From NCBI RefSeq assembly GCF_022662335.1, contig NZ_JAKNQJ010000011.1, positions 1 through 64,000 on the forward strand: a stretch of 64,000 nt of DNA, given 5' to 3'. This stretch comes from Sphingomonas sp. CROZ-RG-20F-R02-07. GTDB lineage: Bacteria; Pseudomonadota; Alphaproteobacteria; Sphingomonadales; Sphingomonadaceae. The notes under the pieces are model-generated. The model searched no databases. It saw only the letters and a program-made list of their open reading frames with translations, and had not been told where the DNA came from. Shown one piece after another: positions 25,942 through 34,995 of the stretch (within the stretch, counting starts at the first letter, position 1; each line of letters opens with the position of its first letter). The position numbers and the translations under genes are program-made.

Positions 25942-26715
25942 ATGAAGACCAGCGGCAACACCATCCTGATGACGGGCGGCGGCAGCGGCATCGGCGAAGC
26001 CCTCGCCCACCGCTTCCATGATCGGGGCGACACCGTCATCATCGCCGGGCGCCGCCGGGATGCACTCGATCGCGCGGCGGCGGGGCGCGATCGCATCCAC
26101 CCGGTCACCCTGGACGTCGAGGATGCCGCGGCCGTCACGGCGTTCGCGAAGCAGATCATCGCCGATTTCCCGGCGCTCAACGTGCTGTTCAACAATGCCG
26201 GCATCATGAAGTTCGAAGACCTGACCGCGCCCCGCGATCTCGCCGACGCCGAGGCGACGCTGGCGATCAACATCCTGGGGCCGATCCGGCTGACCGACGC
26301 GCTGATCGGTCATCTGACGCAGCAGCCCGACGCCGCGATCGTCACCGTCACCTCGGGCCTCGCCCATGTCCCGCTGGTTGCCGCGCCGACCTATTCGGCC
26401 AGCAAGGCGGCGGTGCATTCCTATACCGTGTCCTTGCGCACGCAACTCGCGGGCAAGGTGGAGGTGATCGAGGTGGCGCCGCCCGGCGTTCAGACGGACC
26501 TGACGCCGGGTCAGGCGCGACGCCCCGGCTATATGCCGCTGCAGGCCTTTGCCGACGCGGTCGCGGCGCAGTTCGCGCAGCAGCCGACCCCGCGCGAGAT
26601 CCTGGTCGACGAGGTCCAGTTCCTGCGCCAGGCCGAACGCGAAGGCCGGTTCGACGAAACGCTGAAGACGCTGACGGAACGCGCCGCGCAGCAACGCGCG
26701 GCAGGCGGCGAATAG
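25942..26715 (+). CDS. DltE-like short-chain dehydrogenase
   Basis: This 257-aa SDR has TGGGSGIG as the cofactor motif, NNAG, and a YSASK active site with the preceding Ser in VTSGLAHVP. The layout and the C-terminal region with EILVDEVQFLRQAE match the DltE-like (uncharacterised oxidoreductase) SDR group rather than FabG. CTGGAGCACATCCC provides a ribosome site for ATG 25942; 21 additional in-frame residues upstream are unlike SDR sequence. Substrate unknown. Confidence 0.87.
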   Translation: MKTSGNTILMTGGGSGIGEALAHRFHDRGDTVIIAGRRRDALDRAAAGRDRIHPVTLDVEDAAAVTAFAKQIIADFPALNVLFNNAGIMKFEDLTAPRDLADAEATLAINILGPIRLTDALIGHLTQQPDAAIVTVTSGLAHVPLVAAPTYSASKAAVHSYTVSLRTQLAGKVEVIEVAPPGVQTDLTPGQARRPGYMPLQAFADAVAAQFAQQPTPREILVDEVQFLRQAEREGRFDETLKTLTERAAQQRAAGGE

Positions 26716-26769
26716 GCGGGCCGTCCGCGCCTCTGTAAAGACATGCACGAACGAGGGAGAGCGGCAAGC

Positions 26770-27459
26770 ATGGTCCAGGCGACGCAGCACGCCATCGGCA
26801 CGGGCGGCCATGGCGTGCTCGTGCTCGACGGAGTGGACGAGTCGATCCCGGCGGTGGTGGAGACCGCCGCCGCGCTCGCGCCGTTTCCGCCGGCGCGCGG
26901 GGTCGCCTATCCGGGCTTGCGCCGCACGATCACGCCCGGCGACCGCGATGCCGTCGCTTATGCGCAGCGCACCCTGCGCACCGTCGTGCCAGCGATCAAC
27001 GCCGCCTTCGGCCTGAACGGGTTCGACCTGCTCGACGCGAGCTTCTCGCTGGTGACGGCGCCGCCGGACAGCCTGATCCCGATGCAGCGATCCCCGCATT
27101 TCGATTCGGTCGATCCGGATTATCTGGCATTGCTCCACTATGTCGGTGGCACGGAGGGGTCGGGTACGGGCTTCTACCGACAGCGCGCCACCGGGATCGA
27201 ACGCGTGTCGGCGAGCAACGTCGCGCAATTCGTCGCGAGGGCGGCGCAGGATGCGGAAGCGGCGCAGGGCTATGTCGCCGGCTCGAACGCGTGGTTCGAA
27301 CAGATCGGGTTCGTGGAGGCGGTGCCCAATCGCCTGGTCGTCTATCGCGGCAGCCTGCTTCATTCGGGTATCATCCCGGCGGACATGCGATTCAGCGCCA
27401 ACCCGCGCGACGGCCGGCTGACCGCCAACTTCTTCGTGCGCGGCCGGCCGGCCCGCTGA
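26770..27459 (+). CDS. DUF6445 family protein, possible Fe(II)/2OG-oxygenase fold
   Basis: The protein is 229 aa. It matches the DUF6445 proteins found beside TonB receptors, SapC and tryptophan-halogenase-like genes. Reading the sequence, PHFDS (His110, Asp112) and LLHSG (His198) followed by an Arg (GRLTANFF) reproduce the HxD...H plus Arg pattern of Fe(II)/2-oxoglutarate oxygenases; that fold assignment is my inference. GAGGGAGA lies nine bases before ATG 26770, preferred to ATG 26743. It is convergent with the LacI gene and is the outer member of the carbohydrate-type/halogenase locus. Confidence 0.78.
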   Translation: MVQATQHAIGTGGHGVLVLDGVDESIPAVVETAAALAPFPPARGVAYPGLRRTITPGDRDAVAYAQRTLRTVVPAINAAFGLNGFDLLDASFSLVTAPPDSLIPMQRSPHFDSVDPDYLALLHYVGGTEGSGTGFYRQRATGIERVSASNVAQFVARAAQDAEAAQGYVAGSNAWFEQIGFVEAVPNRLVVYRGSLLHSGIIPADMRFSANPRDGRLTANFFVRGRPAR

Positions 27460-27495
27460 TCGGATCAGTCGCGGACGATCGCGCGCCCCGGACGT

Positions 27496-28536
27496 TCAGG
27501 TCTCGCGGACGATCATCCGGGTCGGCAGCACCGCCGATCGGGCCGTCGCGCGATCGACCATCTGCATCAGCTTTTCCACCAGGATCGCACCGGCGATGTC
27601 GGTCTGCTGCTCGATCGTGGTGATCGCCGGGGTGAAATGCGCGGACGGGGGAATATTGTTATAGCCCACCAGCGCGTAATCGTCGGGGGTCAGGTGGCCG
27701 GCCTCGCGGAACGCGCTGATGACCGCCATCGCCGCGGTGTCCGAAAAGGTGAACACCGCGTCCGGCCGGGGATGATGGGCGATGTGATGCACGGCGCGTT
27801 CGTAGGTGAGCGAATAGGCCATCGAATCGAGCCGCAGCTCGTCGATGACGATGCCGTCGGCACCCTCCGCCGCCGCGCGCAACCCCGCCGCGCGCAGGGC
27901 GATTTCCGGATGGTCGGTGTTGCCGACGAATAGCCAGCGCCGCTTGCCCATCGCGCGAAACCGCTCTCCGGCGAGGCGGCCGCCCAGCAGATTGTCGCTG
28001 CCGACCGCGCAATAGGGGGTGTTCGGCTCCACCGCGCCCCAGACCACGAAGGGAATCGCCGCCCGCGCGAGATCGCGCAGCAGCGCGCCGCGCGCGCCCT
28101 GCCCGAGGAGGATGAAGCCATCGGCCGCGCGCGAGCGGTACAGGTCCACGAAATCGGCCACCTCCACCAAACCCGGCGGAGACAGCAGCAGGTCCTGCCG
28201 CCGGACCGACAGCGCCTCCGATATGCCCGCCAGCAGTTCGAACACGAACGGATCGCCGATCGCGCCCGACCGATGCGATCCGAAATCGAGCACCACTGCG
28301 ATCGAATGCGCCCGCGCCTGACGAAGCCGCTGCGCATTGCGGTTGACCGCATAGCCATTGGCACGCGCGATCTGCAGCACGTGATCGCGCGTCTTGGCGG
28401 AAACGAGCGGGCTGTCGTTCAGCACGCGCGAAACGGTCGGCTTGGAGACGTTCGCCAGGCGCGCGATATCGTCCATCGTCAGTGCCTCGCCGGCCGGCGT
28501 TTTCCCTGGCCGTGGCGGCGTTTGCGGAAGTTCCAT
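27496..28536 (-). CDS. LacI-family transcriptional repressor
   Basis: The protein is 346 aa. The N-terminal helix-turn-helix TMDDIARLANVSKPTVSRVLNDS and hinge are followed by a periplasmic-binding-protein-like sugar sensor domain (DGFILLGQGARG, GSDNLLGGRLAGERF, VGYNNIPPSAHFTPAITTIEQ). About 20 extra residues precede the HTH. It is divergent from the TonB receptor, with a palindromic operator in between, so it most likely represses the receptor-glycosidase-halogenase genes until a sugar is bound. Specificity cannot be read from sequence. Confidence 0.9.
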   Translation of the reverse strand: MELPQTPPRPGKTPAGEALTMDDIARLANVSKPTVSRVLNDSPLVSAKTRDHVLQIARANGYAVNRNAQRLRQARAHSIAVVLDFGSHRSGAIGDPFVFELLAGISEALSVRRQDLLLSPPGLVEVADFVDLYRSRAADGFILLGQGARGALLRDLARAAIPFVVWGAVEPNTPYCAVGSDNLLGGRLAGERFRAMGKRRWLFVGNTDHPEIALRAAGLRAAAEGADGIVIDELRLDSMAYSLTYERAVHHIAHHPRPDAVFTFSDTAAMAVISAFREAGHLTPDDYALVGYNNIPPSAHFTPAITTIEQQTDIAGAILVEKLMQMVDRATARSAVLPTRMIVRET

Positions 28537-28592
28537 GACGCATGTTCTACGGATCGCTCTCCGCACCGGCAAGCAGCGCCTGCGAGGCGTAT

Positions 28593-28606
28593 TGAAATCG
28601 GTTTCA
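28593..28606. promoter_or_regulatory. LacI-type operator
   Basis: TGAAATCGGTTTCA has perfect TGAAA/TTTCA arms around a CG centre, the shape expected for a LacI-family site. It lies 57 bases from the LacI start and 58 bases from the TonB receptor start, in the shared intergenic region. Confidence 0.7.
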
Positions 28607-28663
28607 CAAATCGATATTGCGCGATCAACCGTGCTGTAGAGACACGCCAAAGGGAGGACGACG

Positions 28664-31315
28664 ATGAGGAAATTACACGATCTTTGCGTGGCACGGGCCG
28701 AGGCTGCAGCGCCGGTGCGCCGCATGACCGCCGCGCTCAAGGCATCGCTGCTGCTGGGCGGCGCACTCGTCGGCACCGCGGCGTTCGCGCAGACCACGCC
28801 CGTCGATCCGGCCGGGCAGCAGGGCGCCGGCGAGGTGAACGCCACCCAGCCCGCGACGTCCTCGGCCACCGACGACGCGTCGCCGCAGAACGACATCATC
28901 GTCACCGGCAACACCTCGGGCAAGCGCACGCTGTTCGACAGCTCGTCCAACGTCACGCTCGCCACCGCTGCGGACATCCTGCGCAAGGCGCCACGCTCGA
29001 CCGCGGAGACGCTCGAACTGGTGCCGGGCATCTTCGTCGAGGCGACCGCGGGTCCGATCTCGAACAATTATTCGGTCCGCGGCCTGCGCGGCGGCGCGCA
29101 GACCTTCATCACGCTCGAGGAGGACGGCATGCCGATCCTCTACGGCGGCGGCGGCGCGGACTTCTACTTCCAGCAGGACATCACGACCGCCCGTCTCGAA
29201 GCGGTCGAGGGCGGCACGTCGGGCGTGCTCGCCCCCAACGGCGCCGGCGCGACGATCAACTTCATCTCGCTGAAACCCAGCTACGACAAGGCGGTTGCCT
29301 CGGCCCGCTTCACCGGCGCGACCTATGGCGACCTGCGCGCCGACGGCTATTTCTCCGCGCCGATCACCGACAGCCTGGCGTTCAGCGTGGGCGGGTACAT
29401 CCAGTCGCAAAAGGGCGTTCGCAGCACGCCGTTCTCGTTCAACGGCTACAACTTCAAGGCGATTCTCGAAAAGAAGTTCGATGACGGCGGTACGATCCGA
29501 CTGACCTACAAGCGCATCGACCAGAGCAATCCTTATTATGCCGACATGCCGTTCCAGGTGGGCAGCAACGGCGACATCAACAGCATCCGCGGACTGGACC
29601 TGAAGACGGGCGACGTCGGCGGCCGTTACTTCTCGCAATTTCTCGTGCCCGACAGCCCTGCCACCGGAAACGCGCTCCGCACCTTCAGCTCCAATCTGGG
29701 CATCAAGGTAAAGGCGAACACCTATCGGATCGACATCGACAAGCCGGTGTCGCAGGCGGTCAGCCTGTTCGCGCACCTGCGCTATCTCGACGGCTCCTAT
29801 GATTTCAACGGCATCTTCCCCGGATCGGGTGCCGGCACGGCAGGGCTGACATCGGCGGTCAACTATCTCAATCCCAACACCTCGCCGCTGGCGTCGGTGT
29901 CGGTCGGCGGCGTGCCCTATTTCTCGGCGGCGGCGGCGGTCTTCCCAAGCGCGACGCAATATGGCCTGCGCGACATCCGCACCGGGGCCGTGATCCCGGC
30001 GAGCGCGACCGGAACGCTCAACGGGCTGAACGGCAACGGCCTGCTCCAGCAGACCGTGCTCAATCACCAATATCTCTCGACCAAGGATTTCGGCGCCAAT
30101 TTTGGCGGCAAATGGGATGTGACGAGCGGCGCGATCAACAACTCGCTGACCGTCGGCGGCATGTACTACAACGTCCGCCGCAACAACGACCAGTCCGCGA
30201 CCGCGACCGTCATCAACGACGTGACGAACAACTCGCACGTCTACGACCTGGTCGCGCTGAACGGCCAGAATCAAGTGCTGGGCTCGCTGACCAACAACGG
30301 CGTGGTCAACTATGGCAATTGGGGTCAGGGCCTGTTCCACGACGAGGTGAACTCGATCGCGGGCTATTTCAACGACGAGCTTCGCGTCGGCGACAATCTG
30401 CACATCGATTTCGGCGCGCGCTACGAGCATGAGCATGTCGGCGTGCACATCGGCAACACCGCACTGGTGAACGCCGCGGTGCCGGTCGGAACGCCGGGTA
30501 TCGTGCGCGACGTCGGCAGCACGTTCGACGGCACCTACAGCTACCAGGCCGCCAGCTACAACAAGCTCGCCTATACCGGCGGCATCAACTACACGCTCAC
30601 GCGGCATTTCTCGGTCTATGTCCGCGGTGCTTATGGTTTCCAGACGAACGGCGGCGACACCGGCGGGACTCACAAGCCGACCGCACTCACGCTGTACGAG
30701 GGCGGCGTGCGCTACAATTCGGCGCTGCTCAACGCCTCGGTGATCGGCTTCCGCACCGAAATCAACGATCTGTCGTACCAGATCATCAATCCCAACAACC
30801 CCGCGATCTCGACCAATGCGGTGGCGAACAGCCGGACGAACGGCGTACAGGTCGATGCCGACATCAAGCCGGTGTCGTTCTTCAGCCTGAACGTGATCGG
30901 CGTGTATCAGGATCCGAAGCTCACCAATCTGGTGTTCGACGCGCCGATCGCCGGCACCTATGACGGCAACACGCCCGAGCGCACGCCCAAGAAGCTGCTG
31001 ACGGTGACGCCATCGTTCATCCTGCCGAACGGGTTGGGCGAGATCTATGGCCGGTGGAAATATATCGGCAAGATCTTCGCCGATGCCGGCAACGGCATCT
31101 CGCTGCCCGATTACAGCGTGTTCTCGGTCGGCGCGAATTTCAACCTGACCTCGCGCGTCGGGATCAACGTCAGCGTCGACAACCTGACCGACACCAAGGG
31201 CTTTACCGAGGGCAATCCGCGCCAGGGGCAGACGCAGTCGATCGTCGGCGGCTATTTCTACGGTCGCGCGATCTATGGCCGCAACGCGGTCGTCAGCGCG
31301 ACCATCAAGCTGTAA
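28664..31315 (+). CDS. TonB-dependent receptor of carbohydrate-type locus
   Basis: This is an 883-aa outer-membrane receptor. It has an extended N-terminus with a signal-like stretch (MTAALKASLLLGGALVGTAAFAQ from residue 21) and a TonB-box-like NDIIVTGN. The plug contains SVRGLRGGAQTFITLEEDGMPI and LEAVEGGTSGVLAPNGAGATINFI. The long barrel finishes with VDNLTDTKGF and NAVVSATIKL. AGGGAGGACGACG is a strong ribosome site. LacI control plus a glycosidase-like gene downstream point to oligosaccharide uptake. A hairpin at 31321-31353 separates it from the next gene. Confidence 0.9.
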   Translation: MRKLHDLCVARAEAAAPVRRMTAALKASLLLGGALVGTAAFAQTTPVDPAGQQGAGEVNATQPATSSATDDASPQNDIIVTGNTSGKRTLFDSSSNVTLATAADILRKAPRSTAETLELVPGIFVEATAGPISNNYSVRGLRGGAQTFITLEEDGMPILYGGGGADFYFQQDITTARLEAVEGGTSGVLAPNGAGATINFISLKPSYDKAVASARFTGATYGDLRADGYFSAPITDSLAFSVGGYIQSQKGVRSTPFSFNGYNFKAILEKKFDDGGTIRLTYKRIDQSNPYYADMPFQVGSNGDINSIRGLDLKTGDVGGRYFSQFLVPDSPATGNALRTFSSNLGIKVKANTYRIDIDKPVSQAVSLFAHLRYLDGSYDFNGIFPGSGAGTAGLTSAVNYLNPNTSPLASVSVGGVPYFSAAAAVFPSATQYGLRDIRTGAVIPASATGTLNGLNGNGLLQQTVLNHQYLSTKDFGANFGGKWDVTSGAINNSLTVGGMYYNVRRNNDQSATATVINDVTNNSHVYDLVALNGQNQVLGSLTNNGVVNYGNWGQGLFHDEVNSIAGYFNDELRVGDNLHIDFGARYEHEHVGVHIGNTALVNAAVPVGTPGIVRDVGSTFDGTYSYQAASYNKLAYTGGINYTLTRHFSVYVRGAYGFQTNGGDTGGTHKPTALTLYEGGVRYNSALLNASVIGFRTEINDLSYQIINPNNPAISTNAVANSRTNGVQVDADIKPVSFFSLNVIGVYQDPKLTNLVFDAPIAGTYDGNTPERTPKKLLTVTPSFILPNGLGEIYGRWKYIGKIFADAGNGISLPDYSVFSVGANFNLTSRVGINVSVDNLTDTKGFTEGNPRQGQTQSIVGGYFYGRAIYGRNAVVSATIKL

Positions 31316-31320
31316 AACCC

Positions 31321-31353
31321 GGACGGTGGCCGGATCGAGCCCGGCCATCGTCC
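31321..31353 (+). promoter_or_regulatory. Intercistronic hairpin
   Basis: GGACGGTGGCCGG pairs with CCGGCCATCGTCC around a short loop. It is placed between the TonB receptor stop and the next gene's ribosome site without a T-run, so it may stabilise or partly terminate the message and lower expression of downstream genes. This role is inferred. Confidence 0.45.
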
Positions 31354-31384
31354 GTCGACAGACCCTGTCCGCCGAGGAGAATCG

Positions 31385-33415
31385 ATGCGCGCCCATATCG
31401 TTTGCGGGGGATTGTCGGCTCTCCTGCTCTGCGTGGTGGCACCGGCCGCGGTGCCGGCCGCCGCGCCGTTCGCGTTTCAGGAGGGGCTGAACCTCAACAG
31501 CTTCGTCCGGTCGGGCGATGTCGCGGCGCATGTCGTGCTGCGGTCCGGCGATCATCCGCGTGTGATCGTCGCCTTTCCCGCGGGGAACAGCGGCGTGGGG
31601 CTCTGGTTTGACGGGGTGCGCGGTGCACCCGCCTGGACGATGCCCGCGCCCGCCCGGCCCGTAAGCGAACGCGACGCGCGCGGCCGGCCGCTGAACGGCG
31701 TGACGTTCCGCGCCGACATCGCCGCCGCCCGGCTCGTCCCCAAACAGGCGGTGCTCTCCAGCATCCGCGTGCTGCGCGATTACCAGGCGCTCGGCACCTC
31801 GCCCGCCGAAGTGCTGACCGATCCGATGACGGGCGCGGACACGATCAGCTGGTCGCGCGACCGGCTCGATGGCGCGGCGGGCTATCGCCTCGTCGTCAAG
31901 ATACTGCATGGCCGTATCGTCGGCGGTGCGATCGAAGCGGCGGCGGATGGCCGTATCGGCCTGGAGATCACCGCGCTCACCGGCGAGCCGCCGCTGACGC
32001 CCCTCGCCGAAGCCGATCTGCTCGGCCCCGCCGCCAACGCCGATCCGGCCGCGCGCCGGGCGCTCGCCTTCCTCAGCTATCGCGAGAAGTTCCTGGCGGG
32101 ATCCTGGCGGTTCGACACCTATTTCGGTCGCGACACGCTGATGTCGGTCCGACTGCTGATGCCCGCGCTGCAACCGGCGGCAGTCGAGACGGGGCTGCGC
32201 TCCGTTCTCGAGCGGCTGTCGCCCACGGGCCAGGTCGCGCATGAAGAGGATATCGGCGAGTTCGCCATTCTCGATCACCGCAAGCGCGGCGAGCCCACCT
32301 CGGCCAAGCCCGTGTACGATTACCGGATGATCGACGGCGACTTCCTCCTCGCGCCAGTCGCGCGCGCATGGCTGCTCGACGATCCGCGCGGACGGCAGCG
32401 GGCGGCCGCGTTCCTGCGAGAGTCCGGCGCCGGGGCCGCGCTGGTGCGCAACCTGCGCTTCGTCGCGACGCGAACCGCCGCGTTTGCCGGGGCACCCGTC
32501 GCCGCCAACCTGATCGGGCTCAAGCCCGGCATGGATGCGGGGGAATGGCGCGACAGCAACGACGGCCTGGGCGGCGGCCGATATCCCTATGACGTCAACG
32601 CGATCCTCGCCCCCGCGGCGCTCGATGCGGCGGCCGCGCTGTACGAGGCGGGGCTGCTCGCACCCTATGTCTCGCCCGCCGACCGACCGGCGTTCGCCGG
32701 CCTGGTCGCGCGTGCCGCCGCCTGGCGCGCCCAGGCCGCCCCGATGTTCGCGGTGACCATCCCCGCCGATCAGGCACGGCAGGCGGTTGCGGCCTATGCC
32801 GCCAAGGCCGGCGTGCCCGCAGCGGACGCACTGCGCGCGCTGAACGGGCAGCCCGTCCGTTTCAACGCGATCGCGCTCGACGCCGCCGGCCGGCCCATCC
32901 CGATCGAGCATTCGGACGAAGGTTTCGCGCTCCTGTTCGGCCGTCCCGATGCGGCCGCGCTCGACACCGCTGCCGCCACGCTCGGGCGCCCCTTTCCCGC
33001 CGGGCTGCTCACCGGCGCCGGGCTGCTCGTCGCCAACCCCGTATTCGCAAACCCGGCGCTCCAGGCGAAGTTCGGGCCCGGCGCCTATCACGGCACGGTG
33101 ATCTGGTCGTGGCATCAGGCGCTTGCCGCCGCCGGGCTGGCGCGTCAGCTCGCGCGCAACGATCTCGCCCCGGAAACGCGCACCGCACTGCGCACCACGC
33201 AGGCCTGTCTCTGGCGCGCAATCGCGGCAACGCGCAGCGTTCAGAGTTCCGAACTCTGGTCGTGGCGGTTCGACGCCGGGCGCTACCGCATCGCCCCGTT
33301 CGGCGCGAGTGGGCAGGATGCGGACGAATCGAACGCGGCGCAGCTCTGGAGCACCGTCTATCTCGCGCTGCGGGCGCCGGCCGCCGATCCCACGGCGGAT
33401 TGCCCGGGAACGTGA
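31385..33415 (+). CDS. Secreted six-hairpin glycosidase-like protein
   Basis: The protein is 676 aa: signal peptide (MRAHIVCGGLSALLLCVVAPAAVPA), a beta-rich N-terminal domain to about residue 220, then a helical (alpha/alpha)6-type domain. FDTYFGRDTL (about 243-252) recalls glycogen-debranching/GH15-like proteins. HEEDIGEF, GEWRDSNDGLGGGRYPYDVN and HGTVIWSWHQAL are further conserved-looking segments with acidic residues that could be catalytic. I cannot name the GH family. It follows the TonB receptor and its stop overlaps the halogenase start (GTGA), so it is expected to work on the imported glycan in the periplasm. Confidence 0.7.
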   Translation: MRAHIVCGGLSALLLCVVAPAAVPAAAPFAFQEGLNLNSFVRSGDVAAHVVLRSGDHPRVIVAFPAGNSGVGLWFDGVRGAPAWTMPAPARPVSERDARGRPLNGVTFRADIAAARLVPKQAVLSSIRVLRDYQALGTSPAEVLTDPMTGADTISWSRDRLDGAAGYRLVVKILHGRIVGGAIEAAADGRIGLEITALTGEPPLTPLAEADLLGPAANADPAARRALAFLSYREKFLAGSWRFDTYFGRDTLMSVRLLMPALQPAAVETGLRSVLERLSPTGQVAHEEDIGEFAILDHRKRGEPTSAKPVYDYRMIDGDFLLAPVARAWLLDDPRGRQRAAAFLRESGAGAALVRNLRFVATRTAAFAGAPVAANLIGLKPGMDAGEWRDSNDGLGGGRYPYDVNAILAPAALDAAAALYEAGLLAPYVSPADRPAFAGLVARAAAWRAQAAPMFAVTIPADQARQAVAAYAAKAGVPAADALRALNGQPVRFNAIALDAAGRPIPIEHSDEGFALLFGRPDAAALDTAAATLGRPFPAGLLTGAGLLVANPVFANPALQAKFGPGAYHGTVIWSWHQALAAAGLARQLARNDLAPETRTALRTTQACLWRAIAATRSVQSSELWSWRFDAGRYRIAPFGASGQDADESNAAQLWSTVYLALRAPAADPTADCPGT

Positions 33416-34899
33416 GCACGGCCGGCGTCCGCGAGGTCGTCATCCTGGGCGGCGGCACCGCCGGATGGATGACGGCCGCGGCGCTGGTGCGCGCGCTCGA
33501 AGGATCGGGGCGCCGCGTGACGCTCGTGGAGTCCGACGCGATCGGCACCGTGGGCGTCGGCGAAGCGACGATCCCGACGATCCACTGGTTCAACCAGATC
33601 GTCGGGCTGGACGAGGCGGAGTTCCTCCGCGAGACCAAGGCGACCTACAAGCTCGGCATCGAATTCGCCGGCTGGAACGGCCCGGGCAGCGCCTATTTCC
33701 ACCCGTTCGGCACCTTCGGGCCGCCGGGCGACGGCGTGATGTTCCTCCACCGGCTGATCCGCGGGCGGCTGGACGGGCTCGACATCGCCACCGAAGACGT
33801 GTCGCTCACCGCCCGTGCGGCGCGGACCGCCCGCTTCGCCAAGCCCGTCGCCGATCCGCGTTCGCTGCTGTCGACCCTGGGTTACGCCTATCATTTCGAT
33901 GCCGGTCTCTACGCGCGTTACCTGCGCCGCCACGCCGAGGCGCGCGGGGTGACGCGGATCGAGGGCAAGGTCGCCACGGTCGAGCAGCATCCCGAAACCG
34001 GTTGCATCACCGCGCTGACGACCGAGGCCGGTGCGCGGATCGCCGGCGACCTGTTCATCGATTGCTCGGGTTTTCGCGGGCTGCTGATCGAGGAGACGCT
34101 GGGCGCCGGTTATGACGACTGGTCGCAATGGCTGCCCTGCGACCGCGCCTGGGCGGCGCCCGGCGCGGCCGAGGCCGCGGTGATCCCCTATACCCGCGCG
34201 ACCGCAGCGGAGGCCGGATGGCGCTGGCGCATTCCGCTCCAGCACCGTACCGGCAACGGCTATGTCTTCGCCAGCCGTTTCCAGGACGAGGACGCCGCGC
34301 GGGCCTCGCTGCTGGCGGCGCTGCCCACGCCGCCGCTCGCCGATCCGCGGTTGATCCGTTTCACGCCCGGCCGCCGCCGCCGGGCCTGGGTGAAGAATGT
34401 CGTGGCAATTGGTCTGTCGAGCGGGTTCCTCGAGCCGCTCGAATCGACCAGCATCCACCTGATCCAGAGCGGCATCGCCAAGCTGCTCGCGCTCTTCCCA
34501 CGAAACGGCGACGATGCGCTGCTGGCCGAACAATATGACCGCGTGCTCGCGCAGGAGATGCGCGATATCCGGGATTTCCTGATCCTGCATTACCGGCAGA
34601 CTGCCGGGCGCGGCGAACCGCTGTGGCGCTATTGCCGCGCGATGCCGATCCCGGAGACGCTCGCCTACCGGATCGATCAGTTCCGGCGATCGGGACGGAT
34701 CATGCTGTCGAGCGACGACCTGTTCCGCGACGCGAGCTGGTTCGCCGTGCTGGATGGCCAAGGCGTGGTGCCCACCGATTACAACCCGATGATCGAAGCG
34801 GCGGGCGCGGAGGACAATCGCGGCTACCTGAACGCGCTACGCAAAGCGATCGCGGACGCCTGCGCGAAATTGCCGACGCTGGCCTCGCAGTCCGGCTGA
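33412..34899 (+). CDS. Flavin-dependent (tryptophan-halogenase-like) halogenase
   Basis: The protein is 495 aa. GGGTAGW at 13-19 binds FAD. Lys80 in TYKLGIEF sits where PrnA/RebH have the catalytic lysine, WRWRIP at 270-275 is the WxWxIP signature, and FLEPLESTSIHL at 339-350 supplies the conserved Glu and Ser region. All key residues therefore appear intact. The GTG start overlaps the glycosidase-like gene stop (GTGA). Unlike natural-product halogenases, it lies in a LacI/TonB carbohydrate-type locus, as seen for related genes in Caulobacter, Xanthomonas and Brevundimonas. No flavin reductase is adjacent. The substrate is unknown. Confidence 0.87.
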   Translation: MSTAGVREVVILGGGTAGWMTAAALVRALEGSGRRVTLVESDAIGTVGVGEATIPTIHWFNQIVGLDEAEFLRETKATYKLGIEFAGWNGPGSAYFHPFGTFGPPGDGVMFLHRLIRGRLDGLDIATEDVSLTARAARTARFAKPVADPRSLLSTLGYAYHFDAGLYARYLRRHAEARGVTRIEGKVATVEQHPETGCITALTTEAGARIAGDLFIDCSGFRGLLIEETLGAGYDDWSQWLPCDRAWAAPGAAEAAVIPYTRATAAEAGWRWRIPLQHRTGNGYVFASRFQDEDAARASLLAALPTPPLADPRLIRFTPGRRRRAWVKNVVAIGLSSGFLEPLESTSIHLIQSGIAKLLALFPRNGDDALLAEQYDRVLAQEMRDIRDFLILHYRQTAGRGEPLWRYCRAMPIPETLAYRIDQFRRSGRIMLSSDDLFRDASWFAVLDGQGVVPTDYNPMIEAAGAEDNRGYLNALRKAIADACAKLPTLASQSG

Positions 34900-34956
34900 C
34901 CCAGCAGGCGCCGTCGGTAGCGGTCACGCAGCCCGGCCCAAAGCATCGCCAGATAA

Positions 34957-34995
34957 GGAAAAGCCCCGCCATCCCAGTGCGATGGCGGGGCTTTT
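34957..34995. terminator. Strong bidirectional rho-independent terminator
   Basis: AAGCCCCGCCATC and GATGGCGGGGCTT form a 13-bp perfect stem around CCAGTGC, preceded by an A-run and followed by TTTT. It can therefore end both the halogenase transcript (plus) and the tRNA-Val transcript (minus). Confidence 0.92.

Noticed and set aside
28673..33115. 1480-codon open frame antisense to the TonB receptor and glycosidase-like genes
   Set aside because: It is a shadow of GC-rich third positions: composition is Arg/Gly/Ala/Asp-rich with no domain, signal peptide or ribosome site, and the sense genes are clear families.
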